A stretch of 64,000 nucleotides of DNA. It comes from Actinokineospora xionganensis. Its GTDB lineage: Bacteria > Actinomycetota > Actinomycetes > Mycobacteriales > Pseudonocardiaceae. The position numbers and the translations under genes are program-made. Below are positions 33,885-41,597 of the stretch, one piece after another. The stretch spans positions 1-64,000 of the forward strand of contig NZ_JABVED010000006.1 of assembly GCF_014323725.1 (NCBI RefSeq), in the 5' to 3' direction. The notes under the pieces are model-generated. The model saw nothing but the letters and a program-made list of their open reading frames with translations, did not search any database and was not told the origin of the DNA. Positions within the stretch are counted from its first letter, which is position 1; each line of letters begins with the position of its first letter.

Positions 33885-35537
33885 GTGCGGATCGCGGTGG
33901 TGCCGGAGGGTGATGGGGCTGGTCGGGCCCGGGTTCTCGACGGCCCGACCGAGACCGTGGGCGACCTCGCGGCCTGGATGGGCGAGCAGCAGCGGCGCCA
34001 TGACGTGCGGTGGGTGCTTCCGTCCACCGAGGAGCTTTACCCGGCGCTGCTGCGGGCGGGCGTGCGACTCGACCGGTGTCACGACCTCGCCCTCGCCGAA
34101 GGCATCCTGCTGGCGTTCGAGGAGCGGCCCCACCGCCCCCGGAACCTGGGTGCGGCCTGGGCCCGGACGCGGGGTCTGCCCGAGCCCGCCGACCCGCGTC
34201 CGCAGACCCGCGGGGAGCAGCCCACCCTGTTCGAGGCCGACCGCGGCACCACCCCGGCCGGAGCCGACCCACTCGACGCCGCCGTCGCCGTCCTCGCCGA
34301 CCAGGAGCGGCGGATCGCCGCCACCGCCCAGCCCGACCGGCTGCGCCTGCTGGTCGCCGCCGAGTCCGCGGGGGCCTTGGCGGCGGCGGAGATGTCGCAC
34401 CACGGCCTGCCTTGGCGCACCGACGTCCACCTGGCCATGCTCGAAGACCTGCTCGGCCCCCGCACCGCTCCCGGCGTCCGCCCGGCGAAACTCGCCGAAC
34501 TCGCCGACCGGATCAGCGCCGCGTTCGCCGGCAGGCCGGTCAACCCCGACCACCCACCCAGCATCGTGCGGGCCTTCGCCCGCGAAGGTGTGGAGATCCC
34601 GTCGGCCCGGGCCTGGGTGATCAAGGAACTCGACCACCCAGCCGTCGCCCCGATCTTGGAGTACAAGGAGCTGTCGCGCCTCTATGTCGCCCACGGCTGG
34701 TCCTGGCTCGACAGCTGGGTCGACGGCGGCCGCTTCCGCCCGGAATACGTCGTCGGCGGTGTCGTCTCCGGCCGCTGGGCCACTCGCGGCGGCGCGGCCC
34801 TGCAACTGCCGCGGACCCTGCGGACGGCCGTCCGATCGGATCCGGGCTGGGTCCTGGTGTGCGCGGACGCGTCCCAGTTGGAGCCCCGGGTGCTGGGAGC
34901 ACTGTCGGGAGACGGCCGCTTCGCGGAGGTGTCGGCGTCTTCGGACCTGTACACCAGCCTCGCCGCGGACGCCTTCGACGGCGACCGGGGAAGGGCCAAG
35001 ATCGCGATGCTGTCAGCCATGTACGGCGGCACCAGCGGCGAAGCCGGACCACTGCTCGCGGTGCTGCGCAAGCGTTTTCCGCAAGCAGTGGAGTACGTCG
35101 AACAGGCGGCACGCGCGGGCGAGCAAGGCCGAGTCGTCCGGTCGAGACTGGGTAGAACCAGCCCACCCCCCAGCGAAGCCTGGCGGGAACTGACGTCAGA
35201 CCACGACGGCGAACAAGCAGAGAAACGCGGCCGACAGGCGGCCCGCGAATGGGGCCGGTTCACCCGGAATTTCGTAGTCCAAGCCAGCGCCGCCGACTGG
35301 GCACTGACAATGCTGGCCACACTCCGCAAAACCCTGGCCGTCTCGGCACCGGAAGCGCAAATCGTGTTCTTCCAACACGACGAGGTCATCGTCCACTGCC
35401 CAGAGGATTCAGCGGCGGCAGTGTCGGCGGACGTGTCGAAGGCAGCCGAACAGGCCAGCACCCTCGTCTTCGGCGCGACCCCGGTGCGCTTTCCCTTGGA
35501 GGCCAAGACAGTCCGCTCCTACGCCGACGCGAAGTGA
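33885..35537 (+). CDS. bifunctional 3'-5' exonuclease/DNA polymerase (family A)
   Basis: 550 residues from GTG 33885. The C-terminal half has family A polymerase motifs: motif A VLVCADASQLEPRVLGAL, motif B region RGRAKIAMLSAMYGGTSG and motif C IVFFQHDEVIVHCP. The N-terminal half is a degenerate exonuclease domain (RIAVVPEGDGAGRARVLD, ADQERRIAATAQPDRLRLLV) lacking an obvious full acidic set. This ~550-aa form is widespread in actinobacteria beside PolA and is a presumed repair or translesion polymerase. It stands alone. Confidence 0.88.
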   Translation: MRIAVVPEGDGAGRARVLDGPTETVGDLAAWMGEQQRRHDVRWVLPSTEELYPALLRAGVRLDRCHDLALAEGILLAFEERPHRPRNLGAAWARTRGLPEPADPRPQTRGEQPTLFEADRGTTPAGADPLDAAVAVLADQERRIAATAQPDRLRLLVAAESAGALAAAEMSHHGLPWRTDVHLAMLEDLLGPRTAPGVRPAKLAELADRISAAFAGRPVNPDHPPSIVRAFAREGVEIPSARAWVIKELDHPAVAPILEYKELSRLYVAHGWSWLDSWVDGGRFRPEYVVGGVVSGRWATRGGAALQLPRTLRTAVRSDPGWVLVCADASQLEPRVLGALSGDGRFAEVSASSDLYTSLAADAFDGDRGRAKIAMLSAMYGGTSGEAGPLLAVLRKRFPQAVEYVEQAARAGEQGRVVRSRLGRTSPPPSEAWRELTSDHDGEQAEKRGRQAAREWGRFTRNFVVQASAADWALTMLATLRKTLAVSAPEAQIVFFQHDEVIVHCPEDSAAAVSADVSKAAEQASTLVFGATPVRFPLEAKTVRSYADAK

Positions 35538-35569
35538 CCTAAGTAGACAGATCCCCCACCGACCGCAAG

Positions 35570-35700
35570 GGGCCGATCCAAACAGGCACCCAGCCAAGCC
35601 CCGCCCGACCCAGACAGGCACCCCAGCCGGCCCCGCTTGCCCAAGCAGGCGCCCCAGCCAAGCCCCGCCGGCAAACCACCCGACAGGCGCCCCAACCAGC
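35570..35700. repeat. degenerate C-rich tandem repeat
   Basis: About four imperfect copies of a 25-35 nt unit such as ACAGGCGCCCCAGCCAAGCC. The pattern occupies nearly the whole gap between the DNA polymerase and hydroxy-acid oxidase stops. It shows a purine/pyrimidine strand bias (C-rich on +). No hairpin or coding sense seen. Confidence 0.55.
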
Positions 35701-35704
35701 CGTC

Positions 35705-36868
35705 CTAGCCAGACAGACGAACAGACCCAAGCCCGAGATCATCCGGGCACCGAGAACCAGCCAACCCGAGAGTCAGATCAAAGTCGGCAAGCAACGACCG
35801 CACCGCATGCCGAACCCCATCCTCCCCACCCAAAGCCAACCCATAGACATAAGGCCGCCCGACCAACACCGCCGAAGCCCCCAGCGCCAACGCCTTGAAC
35901 ACATCGGCACCAGTCCGAACCCCAGAGTCGAACAGCACCTCAACCTGGTCCCCGACAGCCGCGGCGATCTCCGGCAGGACCTCCAACGACCCGATGGCCC
36001 CATCCACCTGGCGCCCGCCGTGGTTCGACACCACGATGCCGTCCATCCCGGCGTCAGCGGCCCGGCGCGCGTCGACGACGTGCTGGATTCCTTTGAGGAC
36101 GATCGGCCCGTCCCAGTGCGACCGCAGGAACGACAGCCTGCTCCAGCTCTTGTCGGTACCGGTGAACAGCGACACCCACCGCAACACCGCCATCCCCGGG
36201 TCCTCCGCGGGCGACTTCTCCAGCTCCGCCAGGAAAGCCGGGTCGGTGAACGCGTTGGCCACGCCGATCCCGCGCAGGAACGGCAGATACGACTGGTCGA
36301 GATCACGGGGACGCCACGCCAGCGTCCACGTGTCGAGCGTGACCACCAGGGCCGTGTACCCCGCGGCCTTGGCCCGCTCCAGCAGGCTCACGCAGACCGC
36401 GTCCTCGTTCGGCCAGTACAGCTGGAACCACCGCGGCCCGTCGCCGTTGGCCTCGGCGACGTCCTCAAGCGGGTACGACGACGCCGTGGACAGCACCATC
36501 GGCACGCCGAGGGAGGCGGCCGCGCGGGCGGTGGCGAGTTCGCCGTCGGGGTGCACGATCGACTGGACGCCGATCGGCGCCAGCAGCACCGGCGCGGGCA
36601 TCTTGGTCCCCAGGACGGTCACGCTGGTGTCGCGCTCGGTGGCGTCGCACAGCATCCGCGGGACGATGCGCCAGCGGGCGAAGGCGTCGAGGTTGGCCCG
36701 CATGGTGTCGCCGGACCCGGCGCCACCGGCGACGTAGCCGAACGGCCCGGGCTCCATCGCCTTCTCGGCGACGGCTTCCAGTCGGGTCGCGTCGGTGGTG
36801 AACGGTGGGAGCTGATCGCCGAGCCCCTGGAGATAGATCTCGTTCTGGTACCCGGCGTGCTGTCCCAC
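35705..36868 (-). CDS. FMN-dependent alpha-hydroxy-acid oxidase (lactate 2-monooxygenase-like)
   Basis: 387 residues. FMN barrel signatures: GGAGSGDTMRANLDAFARWR, LLAPIGVQSIVHPDGELATA, FQLYWPNEDAV, GPIVLKGIQHVVDARRAADA and the catalytic SNHGGRQVDGAIGSLEVLPE, then ALGASAVLVGRPYVYGLALG. It oxidises L-lactate, mandelate or a related 2-hydroxy acid with O2. The insert around DLDQSYLPFLRGIGVANAF resembles lactate 2-monooxygenases. It is preceded by a duplicated 72-nt sequence that may hold its promoter. Confidence 0.92.
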   Translation of the reverse strand: MGQHAGYQNEIYLQGLGDQLPPFTTDATRLEAVAEKAMEPGPFGYVAGGAGSGDTMRANLDAFARWRIVPRMLCDATERDTSVTVLGTKMPAPVLLAPIGVQSIVHPDGELATARAAASLGVPMVLSTASSYPLEDVAEANGDGPRWFQLYWPNEDAVCVSLLERAKAAGYTALVVTLDTWTLAWRPRDLDQSYLPFLRGIGVANAFTDPAFLAELEKSPAEDPGMAVLRWVSLFTGTDKSWSRLSFLRSHWDGPIVLKGIQHVVDARRAADAGMDGIVVSNHGGRQVDGAIGSLEVLPEIAAAVGDQVEVLFDSGVRTGADVFKALALGASAVLVGRPYVYGLALGGEDGVRHAVRSLLADFDLTLGLAGSRCPDDLGLGSVRLSG

Positions 36869-36872
36869 TGGT

Positions 36873-37021
36873 CCGCCTCCCCGAAATTTGAGATTCGGTT
36901 GCCTAGCCTGTCATAGGCACGTCTGGTGGGCACCGTGGTCGGGTCTGGCCCGCCTCCCCGAAATCCTGATCTGGTCGCCCAGCGACTCATGGTCGCGTCT
37001 GGTGGGCACCCGTGGTCGGGT
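36873..37021. repeat. diverged 77-bp tandem duplication upstream of the oxidase
   Basis: Copies at 36873-36944 and 36950-37021, each beginning CCGCCTCCCCGAAAT and ending with CGTCTGGTGGGCACC and GTGGTCGGGT. The middle ~30 nt have diverged. It occupies the region just upstream of the leftward oxidase gene, so it may duplicate a promoter or operator. Confidence 0.75.
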
Positions 37022-37119
37022 TTCGTCGCGGTCCCCGTAGGTGCAGTCAGGTGGGGGGCGAGCGTGGCCCCTCGCGGGTCGGGCTCAGTCTGGACTGCCC
37101 GACCCGCGCGAGAACTGGG

Positions 37120-37338
37120 TCAGGCCTGCTCGGTCTGCGGCGCCTCGGCGGGCTTCTTTCCCATCGCCACCGTCACCAGGAGCGCGACCAGCCCGAGACC
37201 GCCGATGGCCAGCCCCGCCGCGGGCTGGTATTCGTCGAGGAAGGCAAGAATCGTGAGGTGGTAGTCGGCGAAGTACAAGCCCGCGGACACGAACCCGATG
37301 GCCATCAGGAACACGGCGATACGGCGAAGGATCTCCAT
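37120..37338 (-). CDS. small two-helix membrane protein
   Basis: 72 residues from ATG 37338. Two hydrophobic segments, IAVFLMAIGFVSAGLYFA and LAIGGLGLVALLVTVAMG, are separated by a short polar link with DEYQPA. The tail is charged and polar (KKPAEAPQTEQA). Function unknown. The gene lies 88 nt downstream of the TPR membrane protein on the same strand. Confidence 0.7.
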   Translation of the reverse strand: MEILRRIAVFLMAIGFVSAGLYFADYHLTILAFLDEYQPAAGLAIGGLGLVALLVTVAMGKKPAEAPQTEQA

Positions 37339-37426
37339 TGGTCTTCCGCTAGTGAGCACAAGAACGCGCCGGCGAACGGGGCAAGATCGCCGCCGTTCGG
37401 CCCCCCATCCGAGAGGGTGCGCCACC

Positions 37427-38428
37427 CTAACGGGTGAATGCGCGCATCCGCCAGAGTCCGTACCAGCCGACTATCGCCGACCCGACCGCGCAGACCAGGG
37501 CGGGCGTGAGCAGCTGCATCCCGCGCGCCCCGAGCGCGAGGGCCAAGGTCCACACGGCGAGCAGCAGGGCGCCGAGTCCGAGCAGGACCGCGCCGAACGC
37601 GAACAGCGGCTCGCGGCGTAGAAGCATCGCCGGTCTCGGGTACCGGCCGTGCGGCAGGGCAAGCACGCCCATCGTCGCGATGCCCGCCACGGTCAGCACC
37701 AGGGCCAGGGCGAACCACACCAGCAGCGGGCTCGGCGTCGGCATCCCGGCGATCATCAGCACGAACGAGCCGACGGCCAGCCACGCGGAGCACCGCCGAA
37801 GCACCAGCCATAAGGCGATCCGGTGCGCGCGTCCGAACTTCGAGTCGCGCGGCCGGGACGACGGTTCCGCGCGCACACCCGCGAGGCGGGACAGCTCTTC
37901 GCGGACCACCTCGTTGCCGGGGTCCAACCGTAAGGAGTCGGCGAAAGCCCGCTTGGCCGCGGGGAAGTCGCGCACCCGGACGGCGGCCATGCCCAGGACC
38001 TCGTACACACGGGCCTCGTCCGGCGCGGTGATCACGGCCCGACGGGCGGCCTCGAGCGCCTCGCGCGGCGCGACCGGCCCGAGTGCCTCGGCCAGCGTCA
38101 CATGGTTGCGCCAGTCGCTCGGGTCGCGGCGCGCGGCCTCCCGGGCCGACACCGCGGCCTCATCGTGGCGACCCAGTTCGGTCAGGGCGAGGCTGGCGAG
38201 CCGGTGCGCCCACGACCGCTCCCCCAGGGTGATCGCCCGCTTGGCGGCGTCGAGGCAGTGCCGCGGCTCGTCCGCGTCGAGCAGCGCGGCGGCGAGCCTG
38301 CACCACGCCTCGGTGTTGTCCGGGTGCGCGGTGAGCACCGGCCGCAGGATGTCGATCGCGACCTCCGGGCGTCCCGCCGCGGTCAACTCGGCGGCCTTGA
38401 TCAGCACCGCGTCGATCGACTCGGCCAT
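37427..38428 (-). CDS. TPR-repeat membrane protein
   Basis: 333 residues from ATG 38428. Residues ~1-185 form five or so tetratricopeptide repeats (AIDILRPVLTAHPDNTEAWC, ARRDPSDWRNHVTLAEALG, LRLDPGNEVVREELSRLAG). Residues ~205-333 hold about four transmembrane helices, for example LLVWFALALVLTVAGIATMG and FGAVLLGLGALLLAVWTLAL. Probably a cytoplasmic protein-interaction domain attached to the membrane. No family name beyond TPR. It is divergent from the MFS gene at 38605. Confidence 0.82.
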   Translation of the reverse strand: MAESIDAVLIKAAELTAAGRPEVAIDILRPVLTAHPDNTEAWCRLAAALLDADEPRHCLDAAKRAITLGERSWAHRLASLALTELGRHDEAAVSAREAARRDPSDWRNHVTLAEALGPVAPREALEAARRAVITAPDEARVYEVLGMAAVRVRDFPAAKRAFADSLRLDPGNEVVREELSRLAGVRAEPSSRPRDSKFGRAHRIALWLVLRRCSAWLAVGSFVLMIAGMPTPSPLLVWFALALVLTVAGIATMGVLALPHGRYPRPAMLLRREPLFAFGAVLLGLGALLLAVWTLALALGARGMQLLTPALVCAVGSAIVGWYGLWRMRAFTR

Positions 38429-38604
38429 GGTCACCCCCTCCCGCATGTCGCGGCCCAGTGTGTCAAGGGACCCGATCGGGGTGGCGGTTATCCGCCCGCG
38501 TGTCTTGTGCGGATAACACACCGATGTGCGCACGGTGCAACAAGGATTCGCCACCTCAGTGGATGGCGACTCGTCTTGAACGCTGTTTTCCATAGACTGA
38601 TCGG

Positions 38605-39924
38605 GTGAAGTCCTCACCCATTCCGGGCAAAGCCCGGCTGGCCCTCATCCTGGGTGGGCTGAGTGCTTTCGGACCCCTGTCGATCGACATGTACCTGCCC
38701 GCGTTCCCCGCGATGGCCGAACAGTTGGGCACCGGACAGGCGAAGATCCAGATCACCCTCACCGCGTTCATGATCGGGCTGGCGGGCGGGCAGATCATCG
38801 CCGGACCGCTGTCGGACGCCTACGGCAGGCGCAGGCCGCTCCTGATCGGCTTGGCGCTCTACACACTGAGCTCACTCGCCTGCGCGATCGCGCCGTCGGT
38901 GCTGGCACTGGTCTTCCTCCGGCTCGGGCAGGGCGTCAGCGCCGCCGCGGGGATCGTGATCGCCCGGGCCGCGGTGCGCGACATGTTCTCGGGGGCCGCG
39001 CTCGCCCGCTTCTTCTCGCTGATGCTCCTGGTCAACGGCCTCGGTCCGATCCTCGCGCCGGTCATCGGCGGCCAGGTCCTGCGGTTCACGCGGTGGCCGG
39101 GGATCTTCATCGTGCTGGCGGGCTTCGGGGTGGTGCTGTTCCTGGTCACCGCGTTCGCCCTGCCGGAAACCCTCGCGCCACTGGGCAGGCGGCCCGCGCG
39201 GCTCGGTCACGTGCTGCGCACCTACCGGCGGATCGGCACCGACCGGACGTTCATCGCCTACGCCGCCGCGGCCGGGTTCGTCATGGGCGCGATGTTCGCC
39301 TACATCGCCGGGTCGTCGTTCGTGCTGCAGGAGTTGCACGGGCTGAGTGCGCAGAACTACAGCTTCCTGTTCGCCGCCAACGCGCTGGGCATCGTGATCA
39401 TGGCCCAGGTCAACGGCCTGCTGCTGCGCCGGTTCGCCCCGCGCAGGCTGCTGATCGTCGGCCTGCTGACCTCGGCGACCGGCGGGTTGGCCGTGCTCAC
39501 GACGACGTATCTCGATCTGGGCCTGCCGCATCTGCTGCCCGGGTTGTTCGTCGTGGTCGCCAGCGTGGGCATGGTGACGCCGAACTCGACCGCCCTGGCG
39601 ATGGCCGATCACGGCCACCGCGCGGGCACGGCCTCGGCGCTGCTCGGCCTGGTGCAGTTCATCATCGGTGGGCTCGCCGCGCCGCTGGTCGGGCTCGGCA
39701 ATCCGTCGACGGCGCTGCCGATGGGCGTGGTGATCGCGACGCTGTCGATGCTCGGGCTCGCGTCGTTCGCCCTGACCCGGCCCACCAAGAACCGGCCCGG
39801 CCGCTACCAGACCCTGCGCGACGCCGACACCCAGCCGATCCCCGGGTTGCCCATCCCGGACGTCGCCCGGCACGAGGGCGACCTGTGGGACGCCCCGACG
39901 GCGGACTCGGTCCGGTTCAGATGA
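38605..39924 (+). CDS. MFS drug efflux transporter, Bcr/CflA family
   Basis: 439 residues with 12 predicted transmembrane helices. Bcr/CflA signatures: SIDMYLPAFPAMAEQLGTG in the first periplasmic loop, LAGGQIIAGPLSDAYGRRRP (motif A) and FLRLGQGVSAAAGIVIARAA. Proton-driven export of drugs such as bicyclomycin or chloramphenicol is the family role; the substrate here is unknown. The 3' end overlaps the convergent FAD reductase gene by 8 nt. Confidence 0.93.
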   Translation: MKSSPIPGKARLALILGGLSAFGPLSIDMYLPAFPAMAEQLGTGQAKIQITLTAFMIGLAGGQIIAGPLSDAYGRRRPLLIGLALYTLSSLACAIAPSVLALVFLRLGQGVSAAAGIVIARAAVRDMFSGAALARFFSLMLLVNGLGPILAPVIGGQVLRFTRWPGIFIVLAGFGVVLFLVTAFALPETLAPLGRRPARLGHVLRTYRRIGTDRTFIAYAAAAGFVMGAMFAYIAGSSFVLQELHGLSAQNYSFLFAANALGIVIMAQVNGLLLRRFAPRRLLIVGLLTSATGGLAVLTTTYLDLGLPHLLPGLFVVVASVGMVTPNSTALAMADHGHRAGTASALLGLVQFIIGGLAAPLVGLGNPSTALPMGVVIATLSMLGLASFALTRPTKNRPGRYQTLRDADTQPIPGLPIPDVARHEGDLWDAPTADSVRFR

Positions 39925-41149
39925 GGTCGGCCAAGGGCTTGGTGCGCAGGTCGTCAGCCGAGACCTCGCCGCGCTGGTCCACCAGGGCCTGAAGAGCGTC
40001 GCCGTCGTCCCACTGGTTCACGTTCATCGCGGCGAGCACGCGGCCACCGCGGGTCCAGAACGCGGTGAACTCGCGGGCCGCCAGGTCGCCGCGCACCACC
40101 AGGTCGTCGGTGAAGGGATTGGCCAGACCGCGGACCTCCATGCCGAGGTCGTACTGGTCGGAGAAGAAGTACGGGCTGGCCGTGTACGGCTCGGCGGCGC
40201 CGAGCAGGTTGCCCGCGACATGACTGCCCTGGTCCTTGGCGTTGGCCCAGTGCTCGACCCGCACGCGCCTGCCGTAGCGCGGGTGGAAGTGCGCGGCGAT
40301 GTCGCCGATGGCGTAGACGTCCGGCGCGGAGGTGCGCAGCGTCGCGTCCACGTCGACACCGCTGCCCGGCACCGAGTCCGACAACTCCAGCCCGGCGCCC
40401 TTCGCCAACTCGAGCCTCGGCGCCGCGCCGACCCCGACGACCACGACGTCGGCCGGGAGGGTGACACCGTCGCTGAGGTGCACGGATCGCACCACACCCT
40501 CGTCGCCGGTGAAGGCGTCCACCCCGATGCCCAGGTGCCAGGTGACGCCGTTGGCGGCGTGCAGGTCGCGGAACATTTCGGCGACCGTGTCGCCGAGTGT
40601 CTTGTGCAGCGGCAGGGGAAGCGGGTCGACGACGGTGACCTCGGCGCCGTGCTTGCGGGCCGCCGCGGCGACCTCGCAGCCGATCCAGCCCGCCCCGACG
40701 ATCACGACCCGGACACCGGGCGCGAGCGTCGCGCGCAGGGTCAGGGAGTCCTCCCAGGTCCGCAGGGTGTGCAGGCCGTGGAGATCGCCGCCGGGCACCG
40801 GCAGGGCGCGCGGCGTGGCGCCGGTGGCGAGGACGAGCCGGTCGTAGGGGATGCGGGTCCCCTCGCCGTCGACCACGGCGCGCTCACCGAGGTGAAGCTC
40901 GCGGATGTCGGTGCCGGTACGCAGATCGATGTCCTTGTCCGCGTAGAACTTCTCCTCGTGCACCCAGTCGGGTTCCTCGGCCTCGCCGAGCAGCACCGCC
41001 TTCGACAGCGGGGGCAGCGCGTAGGGGCGGTGCGGCGAGTGGCCGACGAGGGTGATCTCGCCGTCGAACCCCCGTTCACGCAGTTCACCGGCGGCGGTGC
41101 CGCCCGCCAGACCGGTTCCGACGATCACGATCCGCCGCGCTGGCGCCAT
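39917..41149 (-). CDS. FAD/NAD(P)-dependent ferredoxin reductase-like protein
   Basis: 410 residues from ATG 41149, with a GGAGGAC ribosome-binding site. Two Rossmann motifs, IVIVGTGLAGGTAAGELRER (FAD) and VVIVGAGWIGCEVAAAARKH (NAD), plus LATGATPR, VYAIGDIAAHFHPRYGRR and the C-terminal reductase domain. It matches the ferredoxin reductases that serve cytochrome P450s and dioxygenases (rubredoxin/putidaredoxin reductase class). No ferredoxin or P450 gene is adjacent, so its partner is unlinked. Confidence 0.92.
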   Translation of the reverse strand: MAPARRIVIVGTGLAGGTAAGELRERGFDGEITLVGHSPHRPYALPPLSKAVLLGEAEEPDWVHEEKFYADKDIDLRTGTDIRELHLGERAVVDGEGTRIPYDRLVLATGATPRALPVPGGDLHGLHTLRTWEDSLTLRATLAPGVRVVIVGAGWIGCEVAAAARKHGAEVTVVDPLPLPLHKTLGDTVAEMFRDLHAANGVTWHLGIGVDAFTGDEGVVRSVHLSDGVTLPADVVVVGVGAAPRLELAKGAGLELSDSVPGSGVDVDATLRTSAPDVYAIGDIAAHFHPRYGRRVRVEHWANAKDQGSHVAGNLLGAAEPYTASPYFFSDQYDLGMEVRGLANPFTDDLVVRGDLAAREFTAFWTRGGRVLAAMNVNQWDDGDALQALVDQRGEVSADDLRTKPLADLI

Positions 41150-41334
41150 GGCGTGTCCTCCTGGGCGACCGGGTGCTTCTTCTGTTTTTTCGACGTTAGT
41201 CCTCCACCCGAAGGACCGCCCATCACGAAAATCTTGAGATCCCGTCACCTTCTGCCGTCACGGCTCGTTACCGTGCGCGTCATTACTTGTGACAAGGCAA
41301 CGACCGCCGGGGCGGGTCGAGAGGGTGGACACCA

Positions 41335-41535
41335 GTGAGCAACAGCAAGGAGTGGTCGGTCAGCTGTCGTGATATCGCGGGCCGCAGACGCGACGTCACG
41401 ATCTTCGTCCGACAGGGCAGGGTCGTTCTCGTGGCGCCGCCAGGCGAGACCGCGATCCTGTCGCCACTCGACGTCGGCAGGCTGCGCGCGGCGCTGCGTG
41501 ACGCCGTCGTGGACGCCTCAGTTGAGGCGGGCTGA
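41335..41535 (+). CDS. small hypothetical protein
   Basis: 66 residues from GTG 41335. Sequence MSNSKEWSVSCRDIAGRRRD, a short beta-rich middle (VTIFVRQGRVVLVAPPGETA) and a helical end (VGRLRAALRDAVVDAS). Composition is coding-like and similar short proteins are common in actinobacteria, but no function is known. It lies 62 nt ahead of the acyl reductase gene; a palindrome falls between them. Confidence 0.6.
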   Translation: MSNSKEWSVSCRDIAGRRRDVTIFVRQGRVVLVAPPGETAILSPLDVGRLRAALRDAVVDASVEAG

Positions 41536-41552
41536 CAAAAATCTCGCTTTCC

Positions 41553-41568
41553 TACCGACCAGTAGGTA
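41553..41568. promoter_or_regulatory. imperfect palindrome upstream of the acyl reductase gene
   Basis: TACCGACCAGTAGGTA is an imperfect dyad (TACC/GGTA outer half-sites), 30 nt ahead of the ATG at 41598. The sequence around it is locally AT-rich. TetR-type operators of lipid genes have this form. No regulator gene is adjacent. Confidence 0.5.
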
Positions 41569-41597
41569 AGGTTTCGCTGGTATTCGGAGGAGGCAGG

